A stretch of 64,000 nucleotides of DNA, taken from Streptomyces genisteinicus. GTDB taxonomy: Bacteria > Actinomycetota > Actinomycetes > Streptomycetales > Streptomycetaceae. The DNA lies in assembly GCF_014489615.1 (NCBI RefSeq), contig NZ_CP060825.1, forward strand, positions 496,001 to 560,000, written 5' to 3'. Positions 55,418-62,737 of this stretch are shown in pieces; position 1 is the first letter of the stretch; each line of letters opens with the position of its first letter. The notes below the pieces were generated by a model. It did no database searches. It was not told where the DNA came from and saw only the letters and a list, made by a program, of their open reading frames with translations. The translations under genes were made by a program, and so were the position numbers.

Positions 55418-56292
55418 CCACCACCGTCACCGAGAAGACCCGCGGCCCCGAGCGGACCGCGCCCGCCCCGCCCGCTCCCCGGGCCCCGCAGTCCGGTCCC
55501 AGGGCGCCGTCCCTGCCGCGCCGGGCCGGCCGCGCCCTGGCCACCGCCGCCACCCGCAGCGTGGCCGTGCTGGCCCTGCTGGGGCTCTGGGAGGCCGCCC
55601 CCCGGTCCGGCCTGGTGGACGCCACGTTCCTGCCGCCGTTCTCCGACGTCGCCTCGGCCTGGTGGGGGCTGGCGCGGGACGGTTCGCTGGCCGAGCACAC
55701 CTGGGCGAGCCTCGGCCGCTCGCTGGCCGGCTTCGGCCTGGCGGTGGCGGTCGCCGTGCCGCTGGGCCTGCTGATCGGCTGGTACCGGCGGGTCGCCGAC
55801 CTGCTGGGCCCGCTGCTGGAGGTCTTCCGCAACACGGCCGCCCTCGCCCTGCTGCCGGTCTTCGTGCTGCTGCTGGGCATCGGCGAGACGTCGAAGGTGT
55901 CGATCGTGCTCTACGCCTGCACCTGGCCGGTGCTGCTGAACACGATCAGCGCCGTGCGCACCGTCGATCCGACCCTGCTGCGGCTGGCCAGGTCGATGGA
56001 CCTGCCGGCGCACCGGATCTTCCGCAAGGTGATCCTGCCGGCGTCCGTGCCGTCGGTGTTCACCGGCATCCGGCTGGCGGGCGCGGTGGCGATCCTGGTG
56101 CTCGTCGCCGCCGAGATGGTCGGCGCCAAGGCCGGGCTCGGATACCTGGTCAACGCCTCGCAGTTCAACTTCGCCATCCCCGAGATGTACGCCGGGATCA
56201 TCACGATCTCCGCGATCGGGGTCACGTTCAACCAGCTCCTGGTCGCCCTGGAACGGCGTTTCACGTCGTGGCGCACCCCTACCGGAATCTGA
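55414..56292 (+). CDS. ABC transporter permease (SsuC-like)
   Basis: The 292-aa protein has a Pro/Ala-rich cytoplasmic N-terminus of ~45 residues, then six membrane helices. The EAA loop reads LLRLARSMDLPAHRIFRKVILPASVPSVFTGIRLA, typical of the sulfonate/taurine/nitrate permease family. It overlaps the ATPase gene by ATGA. Confidence 0.92.
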   Translation: MTTTVTEKTRGPERTAPAPPAPRAPQSGPRAPSLPRRAGRALATAATRSVAVLALLGLWEAAPRSGLVDATFLPPFSDVASAWWGLARDGSLAEHTWASLGRSLAGFGLAVAVAVPLGLLIGWYRRVADLLGPLLEVFRNTAALALLPVFVLLLGIGETSKVSIVLYACTWPVLLNTISAVRTVDPTLLRLARSMDLPAHRIFRKVILPASVPSVFTGIRLAGAVAILVLVAAEMVGAKAGLGYLVNASQFNFAIPEMYAGIITISAIGVTFNQLLVALERRFTSWRTPTGI

Positions 56293-56301
56293 GGACCCGC
56301 C

Positions 56302-57666
56302 ATGCCCGCGCATCCGCCGCGCCAGCTCCACCTGAACGCCTTCCTGATGAACGCCGGCCATCACGACGCCGCCTGGCGCCATCCGCTCACCCAGCCGGAA
56401 CGGGTCACCGACCTCACCTACTTCCAGGAGCTCGCCCGCACCGCCGAACGGGGCCTGCTGGACTCGCTGTTCCTCGCCGACGGTCTCACGCTGTGGGGCA
56501 GCGCCCGGTACAACGCGGTCGGCGGCTTCGAGCCGCTGACGCTGCTGTCGGCCCTCGCGGTGGCGACCGAGCACATCGGTCTGATCGCCACCGTCTCCAC
56601 CACCTTCCACGAGCCGTACCACGTGGCCCGCGTGTTCGCCTCGCTCGACCACCTCAGCGGCGGCCGGGCCGGGTGGAACATCGTGACCTCGGGCAACGTC
56701 GCCGAGGCCCGCAACTTCGGGCTGGACGCCCACCCGGACCACGCGCTGCGCTACGAGCGGGCGGCCGAGTTCGTCGACGTGGCGCGGCTGCTGTGGGACA
56801 GCTGGAGCGACGGTGCGCCCGTCGCCGACCGGGCCCGCGGCGTCTACACGGAGGAGGGCGCGGTGCTGCCCGTCGGCCACCGGGGCACCCACTTCCGGGT
56901 GGACGGCCCGCTGAACGTGCAGCGCCCGCCGCAGGGGCATCCGCTGCTGGTGCAGGCCGGGTCGTCGCAGGACGGCAGGGCGTTCGCGGCCCGGTACGCG
57001 GAGGCCGTGTTCACCGCCCAGCAGACCCTGGCCGACGGGCAGACCTTCTACAAGGACCTCAAGGCGCGGCTCGCCCGGTACGGCCGGCGGCCCGACGAGC
57101 TGAAGATCCTGCCCGGGATCTGCCCCGTGATCGGCGCGACGGAGGCGGAGGCCCGCGCCCTGGAGGACGAGCTCACCGCCCTCCAGGTGCCGGAGTACGG
57201 GCTCCAGCAGCTGTCGGGGATGCTCGGCACCGATCTGAGCGGCCTGCCGCTGGACGGTCCGCTGCCCGAGCTGCCCGCCGAGAGCGAGATCAACGGCAAC
57301 AAGTCACGTTTCACGCTCGTCGCCGACCTGGCCCGGCGCGAGAACCTCACCCTGCGGCAGCTGATCGCCCGCCTCGGCGGCGGCCGGGGCCACCGGGTGT
57401 TCGCGGGGACGCCGGAGCAGGTCGCGGACGAGCTGGAGGAGTGGTTCGTCTCGGGCGCCGCGGACGGCTTCAACATCATGCCGCCGCATCTCCCGGGCGG
57501 CCTGGAGGACTTCGTCGACCACGTCGTGCCCCTCCTCCAGCGCCGCGGGCTGTTCCGCACCGAGTACACCGGGCGCACCCTGCGCGACCACTACGGCCTG
57601 GAGCGGCCCGCGGGCCGGGCGGCTCCCGCGGCCGGCCCCGCCGCTCCGCCCTCCCGGGCGGCGTGA
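56302..57666 (+). CDS. NtaA/SnaA/DszA-family FMN-dependent monooxygenase (LLM class)
   Basis: This 454-aa LLM flavin enzyme has family segments LDSLFLADG, LSALAVATEHIGLIATVSTTFHEPYHVARVFASLDHLSGGRAGWNIVTS, then VQAGSSQDGRAFAARYAEAVFTAQQ and the C-terminal DGFNIMPPHLPGG. With FMNH2 and O2 such enzymes oxygenate nitrilotriacetate, dimethyl sulfide or sulfones. In this sulfur operon a C-S cleaving role on an imported organosulfur compound is likely. It starts nine bases after the permease and needs a flavin reductase, which is not seen nearby. Confidence 0.9.
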   Translation: MPAHPPRQLHLNAFLMNAGHHDAAWRHPLTQPERVTDLTYFQELARTAERGLLDSLFLADGLTLWGSARYNAVGGFEPLTLLSALAVATEHIGLIATVSTTFHEPYHVARVFASLDHLSGGRAGWNIVTSGNVAEARNFGLDAHPDHALRYERAAEFVDVARLLWDSWSDGAPVADRARGVYTEEGAVLPVGHRGTHFRVDGPLNVQRPPQGHPLLVQAGSSQDGRAFAARYAEAVFTAQQTLADGQTFYKDLKARLARYGRRPDELKILPGICPVIGATEAEARALEDELTALQVPEYGLQQLSGMLGTDLSGLPLDGPLPELPAESEINGNKSRFTLVADLARRENLTLRQLIARLGGGRGHRVFAGTPEQVADELEEWFVSGAADGFNIMPPHLPGGLEDFVDHVVPLLQRRGLFRTEYTGRTLRDHYGLERPAGRAAPAAGPAAPPSRAA

Positions 57667-57688
57667 CGCGCGCGGCCCCACCGGCGCC

Positions 57689-57783
57689 GCGCTTCCCCGC
57701 GTCGCTTCCACACGTGCCACGCGCCTTCCCCGCGTCCCTTCCGCACGTGCCACGCGCCTTCCCCACGGCCCATCCCACGTCAC
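57689..57783. repeat. Three tandem ~32-bp repeats between monooxygenase and dioxygenase genes
   Basis: Units start GCGCTTCCCCGCGTCGCTTC (57689), GCGCCTTCCCCGCGTCCCTT (57721) and GCGCCTTCCCCACGGCCCAT (57754). Each carries a CACGTG/CACGTC core, and further degraded CACGTCCCTTC units run to 57832. The 184-bp gap holds no gene. Confidence 0.7.
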
Positions 57784-57850
57784 CGTCCGCACGTCCCTCC
57801 CCCACGCCCCTTCTCCCACGTCCCTTCCGCACAGAGAGAGGCAGCACCCC

Positions 57851-58750
57851 ATGACCACCACCACCGGTTTCGACATCCGCCGCGTCGGCGGCCGCATCGG
57901 CGCGGAGATCCTCGGCGTCGACGTCTCGCAGGACCTCGACCCCCGCATCGTCTCCGAGATCAACGCGGCGCTCGTCGAGCACAAGGCGCTGTTCTTCCGG
58001 AACCAGCGGCTCGACGACGCCGCGCAGCTGCGCTTCGCGACGCTGTTCGGCCCGCTGACGGGAGCCCACCCGACGGTTCCCTCCGTCGAGGGGCAGCCGC
58101 AGGTCCTGCCGGTCGACGGCGACGAGGGCGTCCGCTCCAACCACTGGCACACGGACGTCACCTTCGTGCGGACCCCGCCCAAGGCCACCACCCTGCGCAG
58201 CCTGGTCGTCCCGCCCTACGGCGGGAACACACTGATCGCCAACACGGCTGCCGCCTACCGCGACCTGCCGGAGCCGCTGCGGGAGTTCGCCGACCGGCTC
58301 CGGGCGGTGCACACCAACGACCACGACTACGCCGAACCGCGCAGCGAGAAGGCGGCCGAGCACCGGCGGCGCTTCGTGTCGACCCGCTACCGCACCGAGC
58401 ACCCGGTGGTGCGGGTGCACCCCGAGTCCGGTGAACGGGGCCTGTTCATCGGCGGGTTCGCCCAGTCGCTGGTGGGTCTGTCGGCATCGGAGTCGCGGGA
58501 CATCCTGCGCATCCTCCAGTCGTACGTGACCCGCCCGGAGAACGTGGTCCGCTGGACGTGGGCGCCGGGCGACCTGGTGCTGTTCGACAACCGCATCACC
58601 CAGCACTACGCGCCCGACGACTACGGCGACCTCCCGCGCCTGCTGCACCGGGTGACCGTCGCCGGCGACGTCCCGGTCGGCACGGACGGGCGCGGCAGCA
58701 CGGTGATCGAGGGCGACGAGGCCCCGCACTACACGCCCGCCGCCGCCTGA
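57851..58750 (+). CDS. TauD/TfdA-family Fe(II)/2-oxoglutarate dioxygenase
   Basis: The 299-aa enzyme has the facial triad HTD in NHWHTDVTF, the distal His in RITQHYAPDDY and the 2-oxoglutarate-binding Arg just after (LHRVTVAG). The N-terminus RIGAEILGVDVSQDLD is typical of TauD and alkylsulfatase AtsK. It hydroxylates the carbon next to a sulfonate or sulfate ester so that sulfite or sulfate is released. It is the last gene of the organosulfur operon and is followed by a 16-bp terminator. Confidence 0.92.
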   Translation: MTTTTGFDIRRVGGRIGAEILGVDVSQDLDPRIVSEINAALVEHKALFFRNQRLDDAAQLRFATLFGPLTGAHPTVPSVEGQPQVLPVDGDEGVRSNHWHTDVTFVRTPPKATTLRSLVVPPYGGNTLIANTAAAYRDLPEPLREFADRLRAVHTNDHDYAEPRSEKAAEHRRRFVSTRYRTEHPVVRVHPESGERGLFIGGFAQSLVGLSASESRDILRILQSYVTRPENVVRWTWAPGDLVLFDNRITQHYAPDDYGDLPRLLHRVTVAGDVPVGTDGRGSTVIEGDEAPHYTPAAA

Positions 58751-58762
58751 GGCGGCGACGAC

Positions 58763-58798
58763 GAAGCGGCCGTGCCCCGCGAGGGGCACGGCCGCTTC
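58763..58798. terminator. 16-bp bidirectional terminator
   Basis: GAAGCGGCCGTGCCCC (58763-58778) and its perfect complement (58783-58798) with a GCGA loop lie between the convergent dioxygenase and LAETG-protein genes. Confidence 0.88.
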
Positions 58799-58837
58799 CG
58801 CCTGCGGGCCGGAGCCGGCCGCAGGGTGACGCGAGGG

Positions 58838-59479
58838 TCAGCTCTGGGCGCCGCGGCGCTTGCGCGAGGCCCACACGATGCCACCGCCGGCGACGATGAC
58901 GACGGCGGCCGCGCCCGCGATCAGCGGGGTGGAGCTGGAGGAGCCGGTCTCGGCCAGGTCGGGCGCCTCGGTGCTCGGCGCCGGCGACGGCGTGGACGCG
59001 GGCGAGCTCGGCGTGTCGCTGGGCGTCCCGCTCGGGGTGGCGCTCGGCGTCGGCGTCGGCGTCGGGGTCGGGGTCGGCTCCGACGTGCTCGGGGTGGGGC
59101 TCGGCGTCGGGGAGGGGGGCTCCTCGCACACCGGGGCGGTCTTGGTCTCGTCGCGCGAGTACTTGTCGCCGTCCTGGGCCACGACGACGAGGCGGACCGC
59201 GACCTCCTTGTCGTGCTCGGGGAGCGCGAGCTTCTTGGCGAAGTCGTTCTCGAACGTCTCGGTCGGCAGCAGTTCCTTGCCGTCGACGCTGACGGTCACG
59301 GTGTTCTTGGTGTTGCGGCCGTAGTTGGTGAGCTTGATGTCCACCTCGTCGCACGTCACCGACCACGTCGGGGTGTGGGCGACGGCCGGGCCCGCGGCCA
59401 GGCCGAGGCCGAGCACACCGGCCGCGGCGGCGACGACGAGCGCCGCCGAACGCCGCAGCGTTCTGTTGTTGTTGGTCAC
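58838..59479 (-). CDS. LAETG-anchored cell-surface protein
   Basis: The 213-aa precursor has a signal peptide (NNNRTLRRSAALVVAAAAGVLGLGLAAGPAVA). A ~85-residue globular domain with two Cys (VTCDEVDIKL ... TAPVCEE) follows, then a Pro/Thr/Ser stalk of PTPTP repeats. It ends in the sortase signal LAETG, a membrane helix and an RKRR tail. The LAXTG motif suits class E sortases of Streptomyces, so it should be linked to peptidoglycan. The domain function is unknown. GTG 59479 has GGAGGAA upstream. Confidence 0.88.
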   Translation of the reverse strand: MTNNNRTLRRSAALVVAAAAGVLGLGLAAGPAVAHTPTWSVTCDEVDIKLTNYGRNTKNTVTVSVDGKELLPTETFENDFAKKLALPEHDKEVAVRLVVVAQDGDKYSRDETKTAPVCEEPPSPTPSPTPSTSEPTPTPTPTPTPSATPSGTPSDTPSSPASTPSPAPSTEAPDLAETGSSSSTPLIAGAAAVVIVAGGGIVWASRKRRGAQS

Positions 59480-59595
59480 TTGGGTTCCTCCACGAAGACA
59501 CGCCACCACTGCTGGCGGTCCGCGCACCCTACCGTCGGCGGACCAACGGCGTACGGGCACCCCGCAATTCGGGGGCCGCGGGAGGCGTATTCGCG

Positions 59596-60096
59596 TCAGG
59601 AGCGGTCGCGGTCGCGCACCCGGAGCCACACGGGCAGGACGAACCACCACAGGACGAACCAGGCGACCATCAGCGCCACCAGCCAGACGGCGTCGGTGTC
59701 CCCCACCACGAGCCGCAGGATGAGCAGCAGGGCGCTCGCCATGGTGCAGAGCAGCAGGGCGAGGCCGAGGAGCGTCAGACGGGACGCCCACTCCACCGTC
59801 TGCGGCTTCAGCCTGCGCCCGGTGACCATCCGGTGGAGTGCCACGGGCCCCACGAGGGCGCCGGTGGCGGCGGCGCCGAGCATCACCGTGACGGTGTAGA
59901 TCGCCTGGTCGGTGCCGGACAGTTCGCCGAAGCGCGGCTGGAAGGCCACGGTCAGCAGGAAGCCGAAGAGGATCTGGACGCCGGTCTGGGCGACCCGGAG
60001 CTCCTGGAGCAGATCGCGCCATTTCCGGTCCGCCCGTTCCTCCTCGGTCTCGTCGCGTCCGCCGGGCGCGGTGCGGGAGGCGTCGTCGTCCGCCAT
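59596..60096 (-). CDS. DUF6328 family membrane protein
   Basis: The 166-aa protein has an acidic N-terminus (residues 1-30), a helix RKWRDLLQELRVAQTGVQILFGFLLTVAFQPRF, and four membrane segments. The second is TVTVMLGAAATGALVGPVALHRM, and the C-terminal pair ends VLWWFVLPVWLRVRDRDRS. This pattern is a conserved actinobacterial membrane family without known function. It has a GAGAGGGG ribosome site. It lies downstream of the transketolase gene on the same strand with a 151-bp gap. Confidence 0.8.
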   Translation of the reverse strand: MADDDASRTAPGGRDETEEERADRKWRDLLQELRVAQTGVQILFGFLLTVAFQPRFGELSGTDQAIYTVTVMLGAAATGALVGPVALHRMVTGRRLKPQTVEWASRLTLLGLALLLCTMASALLLILRLVVGDTDAVWLVALMVAWFVLWWFVLPVWLRVRDRDRS

Positions 60097-60190
60097 GGCC
60101 GTGGCCCCTCTCAGGAGTTCCGGTCCCCCGGGGCGCCGGGCGGCGCCCCGGGGGCGGGCCGTGCGGGGGTGCGCGCCGGGCGGCGGGCCG

Positions 60191-60245
60191 GCGCCGTGGC
60201 CGCGACACCGCCTCCCGACGCCGTGGCCGCGACACCGCCTCCCGG
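60191..60245. repeat. 27-bp tandem duplication after transketolase
   Basis: CGCCGTGGCCGCGACACCGC with the following CTCCCG occurs twice in tandem (60192-60217 and 60219-60244), directly before the transketolase stop at 60248. Confidence 0.65.
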
Positions 60246-60247
60246 CG

Positions 60248-62113
60248 TCATGGGCTCACCATCGCCTCCGCGACGAGCAGCCGCACGGCGGCGGCCACGG
60301 ACTCGGCGTCGATGCCCGCCGCGTGCAGCTGTTCGGCGCCGGTGGCGGAACCGGGCACGCCGCGGACGCCGAGCCGCACCAGCCGGGGCACGGGGCGGCC
60401 GTCGGCGAAGGCCTCGGCCACGGCATCGCCCAGACCGCCCTCCAGGCGGTGGTCCTCGACCGTGATCAGGCAGCCGGTCTCGTCGGCGGCGCGCTGGAGC
60501 GTCGCGGTGTCCACCGGCTTGACGGAGTAGGCGTCGACGACCCGGACGGAGATGCCCTCGCGTTCCAGGATCCGCGCCGCCTCCAGGGACTCGTGGACGG
60601 TGATCCCGGCGGCGACGACGGTGGCCCGGTCGCGGGACGAGGAGTGCAGCACCTTGGAGCCGCCGACGGGGAACTCCTCGTCCGGCCCGTACAGCACGGG
60701 CGTGTCGGAGCGCGTGGTGCGCAGGTAGACGATGCCCGGCAGGTCGGCCGCAGCGGCGACCAGCCGGGCGGTCTGGGGCGCGTCGCACGGGTACAGGACG
60801 GTGCTGCCGGGCACGGCGCGGAACATCGCCAGGTCCTCCAGGCCCATCTGCGAGGGTCCGTCCTCGCCGATGGAGACGCCCGCGTGCGAGCCGGCCAGCT
60901 TCAGCGGCACACCGCTGACGGCCGCCATCCGCACGAAGTCGTGGGCCCGGGTGAGGAACGCGGCGAACGTGCAGGCGTACGGGTTCCAGCCGCGGGCGGC
61001 CATGCCCACGGCGGCGCCGACGAGCTGCTGCTCGGCGATGTAGCACTGGAAGTACCGGTCGGGGTGCTCCTTCTCGAAGTACTCGGCGCGCGTGGAGTCG
61101 CCCACCTCGGCGTCGAGGACGACGACATCGGGGCGCGCGGCGCCGAGGGCGGCCAGCGCCCGGCCGTACGCGGTGCGGGTGGCGACCTCGTCGCCCTCCT
61201 CGTAGCGCGGCAGGTCCGGCGTGCCCGGTGTGCGGGCCGGCCGCCGGGGCGCCTCGTGGGGCGGGGCGGCGGTGATCCGGGCGTCGCGGACGCCGCCGAG
61301 TTCGGCGACGGCCTCCTCGGCGTCGGGCAGCGGCTTGCCGTGCCGGCCCTCCTGGTCCTCCACGGCGGCGACGCCACGGCCCTTGGCGGTGCCGGCGACC
61401 ACGGCGGTGGGCCGGCCGGTGGTGGCGGCGGCGTCGGCGAGGGCGGCGTCGATCGCCGCGGTGTCGTGGCCGTCGATGCGCAGCGTGTGCCAGCCGAAGG
61501 CCTCCAGCCTGCGGGCGTAGGCCTCCAGGTCCCGGCCGTGCCGGGTGGGGCCGCGCTGGCCGAGCCGGTTGACGTCGACGATCAGGGTCAGGTTGTCCAG
61601 GTGCTCGTACGCCGCGTGCTCGACGGCCTCCCAGACCGAGCCCTCGGCCATCTCGCTGTCGCCGCAGAGCACCCAGACCCGGTAGGGCGCATGGTCGAGG
61701 CGCTTGCCGGCGAGAGCCATGCCGACGCCGACGGGCAGCCCCTGGCCCAGGGAGCCGGTGGCGACGTCGACCCACGGCAGCCGGGGCGTGGGGTGGCCCT
61801 CCAGCCGGCTGTCACGGGTGCGGAAGGTGAGCATCTCGGCGGTGTCGATGGCCCCCGCGGCCCGGTAGAGGGCGTAGAGCAGGGGCGAGGCGTGTCCCTT
61901 GGACAGCACCAGCCGGTCGTTCCCGGGGTGCTCGGGACGGTCGAAGTCGTAGTGCAGATGGCGGGCGAGCAGGACCGCGGCGATGTCCGCCGCGGACATG
62001 GACGAGGTGGGGTGTCCCGACCCCGCGGCGTCGGCGGCGCGGACCGCGTCGACGCGCAACTGCTGCCCGAGCTCCGCGAGCTGTTCGTCGTTCTGAGCCG
62101 TGGAGACTCGCAT
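60248..62113 (-). CDS. tkt: Transketolase
   Basis: This 621-aa thiamine-diphosphate enzyme has the N-terminal GHPTSSMSAADIAAVLL, the ThDP-Mg motif GDSEMAEGSVWEAVEHAAYEHLDNLTLIVDVN, and the pyrimidine-binding GVSIGEDGPSQMGLEDLAMFR. A C-terminal transketolase domain follows. The length and EDGPSQMG pattern match the shorter, animal-like transketolase type rather than the 660-700-aa bacterial TktA. It shifts two-carbon units in the pentose phosphate pathway, perhaps with a specialised role since no other pathway gene is adjacent. ATG 62113 has AAGGAG six bases upstream. Confidence 0.92.
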   Translation of the reverse strand: MRVSTAQNDEQLAELGQQLRVDAVRAADAAGSGHPTSSMSAADIAAVLLARHLHYDFDRPEHPGNDRLVLSKGHASPLLYALYRAAGAIDTAEMLTFRTRDSRLEGHPTPRLPWVDVATGSLGQGLPVGVGMALAGKRLDHAPYRVWVLCGDSEMAEGSVWEAVEHAAYEHLDNLTLIVDVNRLGQRGPTRHGRDLEAYARRLEAFGWHTLRIDGHDTAAIDAALADAAATTGRPTAVVAGTAKGRGVAAVEDQEGRHGKPLPDAEEAVAELGGVRDARITAAPPHEAPRRPARTPGTPDLPRYEEGDEVATRTAYGRALAALGAARPDVVVLDAEVGDSTRAEYFEKEHPDRYFQCYIAEQQLVGAAVGMAARGWNPYACTFAAFLTRAHDFVRMAAVSGVPLKLAGSHAGVSIGEDGPSQMGLEDLAMFRAVPGSTVLYPCDAPQTARLVAAAADLPGIVYLRTTRSDTPVLYGPDEEFPVGGSKVLHSSSRDRATVVAAGITVHESLEAARILEREGISVRVVDAYSVKPVDTATLQRAADETGCLITVEDHRLEGGLGDAVAEAFADGRPVPRLVRLGVRGVPGSATGAEQLHAAGIDAESVAAAVRLLVAEAMVSP

Positions 62114-62154
62114 GTCTGCTCCTTGGGGATGGGGAGCTGAACGGGGCGCGTCCG

Positions 62155-62217
62155 GCGGTGTGCGGGTGCCCGGCGACCCGGCGACCCCGCGGTGTGCGGG
62201 TGCCCGGCGACCCGGCG
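62155..62217. repeat. 29-bp direct repeat, period 34 bp, upstream of transketolase
   Basis: GCGGTGTGCGGGTGCCCGGC and the next nine bases occur at 62155-62183 and again, identical, at 62189-62217. They lie between the transketolase start and the DUF6458 gene. Confidence 0.75.
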
Positions 62218-62310
62218 GTCAAACGCCGGGTGCGCCGTCCCGCGGCCGGTCACACGCGGTGCCGGGCCCCTCGCTCACAGCCCCGGCGGGCCCTTCTCGT
62301 GCAGGGCCGC

Positions 62311-62538
62311 TCACTCGTACGGGCGGCGGGTGGCCCGCTCGTCGACGACGGGCGTGGCCGGCGGGACGACGAGGCGGCGGCGCTTGGCGATGCTGGTGAA
62401 GGTGGCGACCCCTATGAGCCCCACCGCCATCAGGATCAACCCCACCACGTCGAGATTGGCGCCCTCGACTTCCCAGTCGGTGCCGAAGGTCAGGATCGCC
62501 CCCGCGGCGATCAGGATGATGCATCCGCCGATACCCAC
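62311..62538 (-). CDS. DUF6458 small membrane protein
   Basis: The 75-aa protein has two membrane helices (GIGGCIILIAAGAILTFGTDW and LDVVGLILMAVGLIGVATFTSI) and a basic tail KRRRLVVPP. It is a conserved actinobacterial family of unknown function. GTG 62538 gives the usual MGIGGCI start and is well spaced from GAGAGAGG; GTG 62547 would overlap that ribosome site. Confidence 0.82.
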   Translation of the reverse strand: MGIGGCIILIAAGAILTFGTDWEVEGANLDVVGLILMAVGLIGVATFTSIAKRRRLVVPPATPVVDERATRRPYE

Positions 62539-62638
62539 GCGGACCACCTCTCTCGGTTCGGTTCTGTGTGCTGTCCGTGCCGTGCGCTGCTGTTTCGCTC
62601 CTTCGCGTACCCGGCCGCCGCGGGGTCATGTCCCGGTT

Positions 62639-62680
62639 AGTGCACACAGTGCGAGCGATCAAGTGCGGACCGGAGAGTGC
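62639..62680. promoter_or_regulatory. Four AGTGC repeats upstream of mutA
   Basis: AGTGC occurs at 62639, 62648, 62662 and 62676, with spacings of 9, 14 and 14 bp, 58-99 bp before the mutA start. The regular array could bind a regulator of propionate metabolism. No known box is recognised. Confidence 0.35.
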
Positions 62681-62737
62681 AAGGTCACAGAAGATAGGGG
62701 CTCCGTGGCGGCCCCGGCGCTGTCTAGCATCATGGCC

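Noticed and set aside
59000..59110. Tandem GGCGTC repeats as a regulatory or CRISPR-like array
   Set aside because: They encode the Pro/Thr stalk of the LAETG surface protein, so the repetition is from coding.
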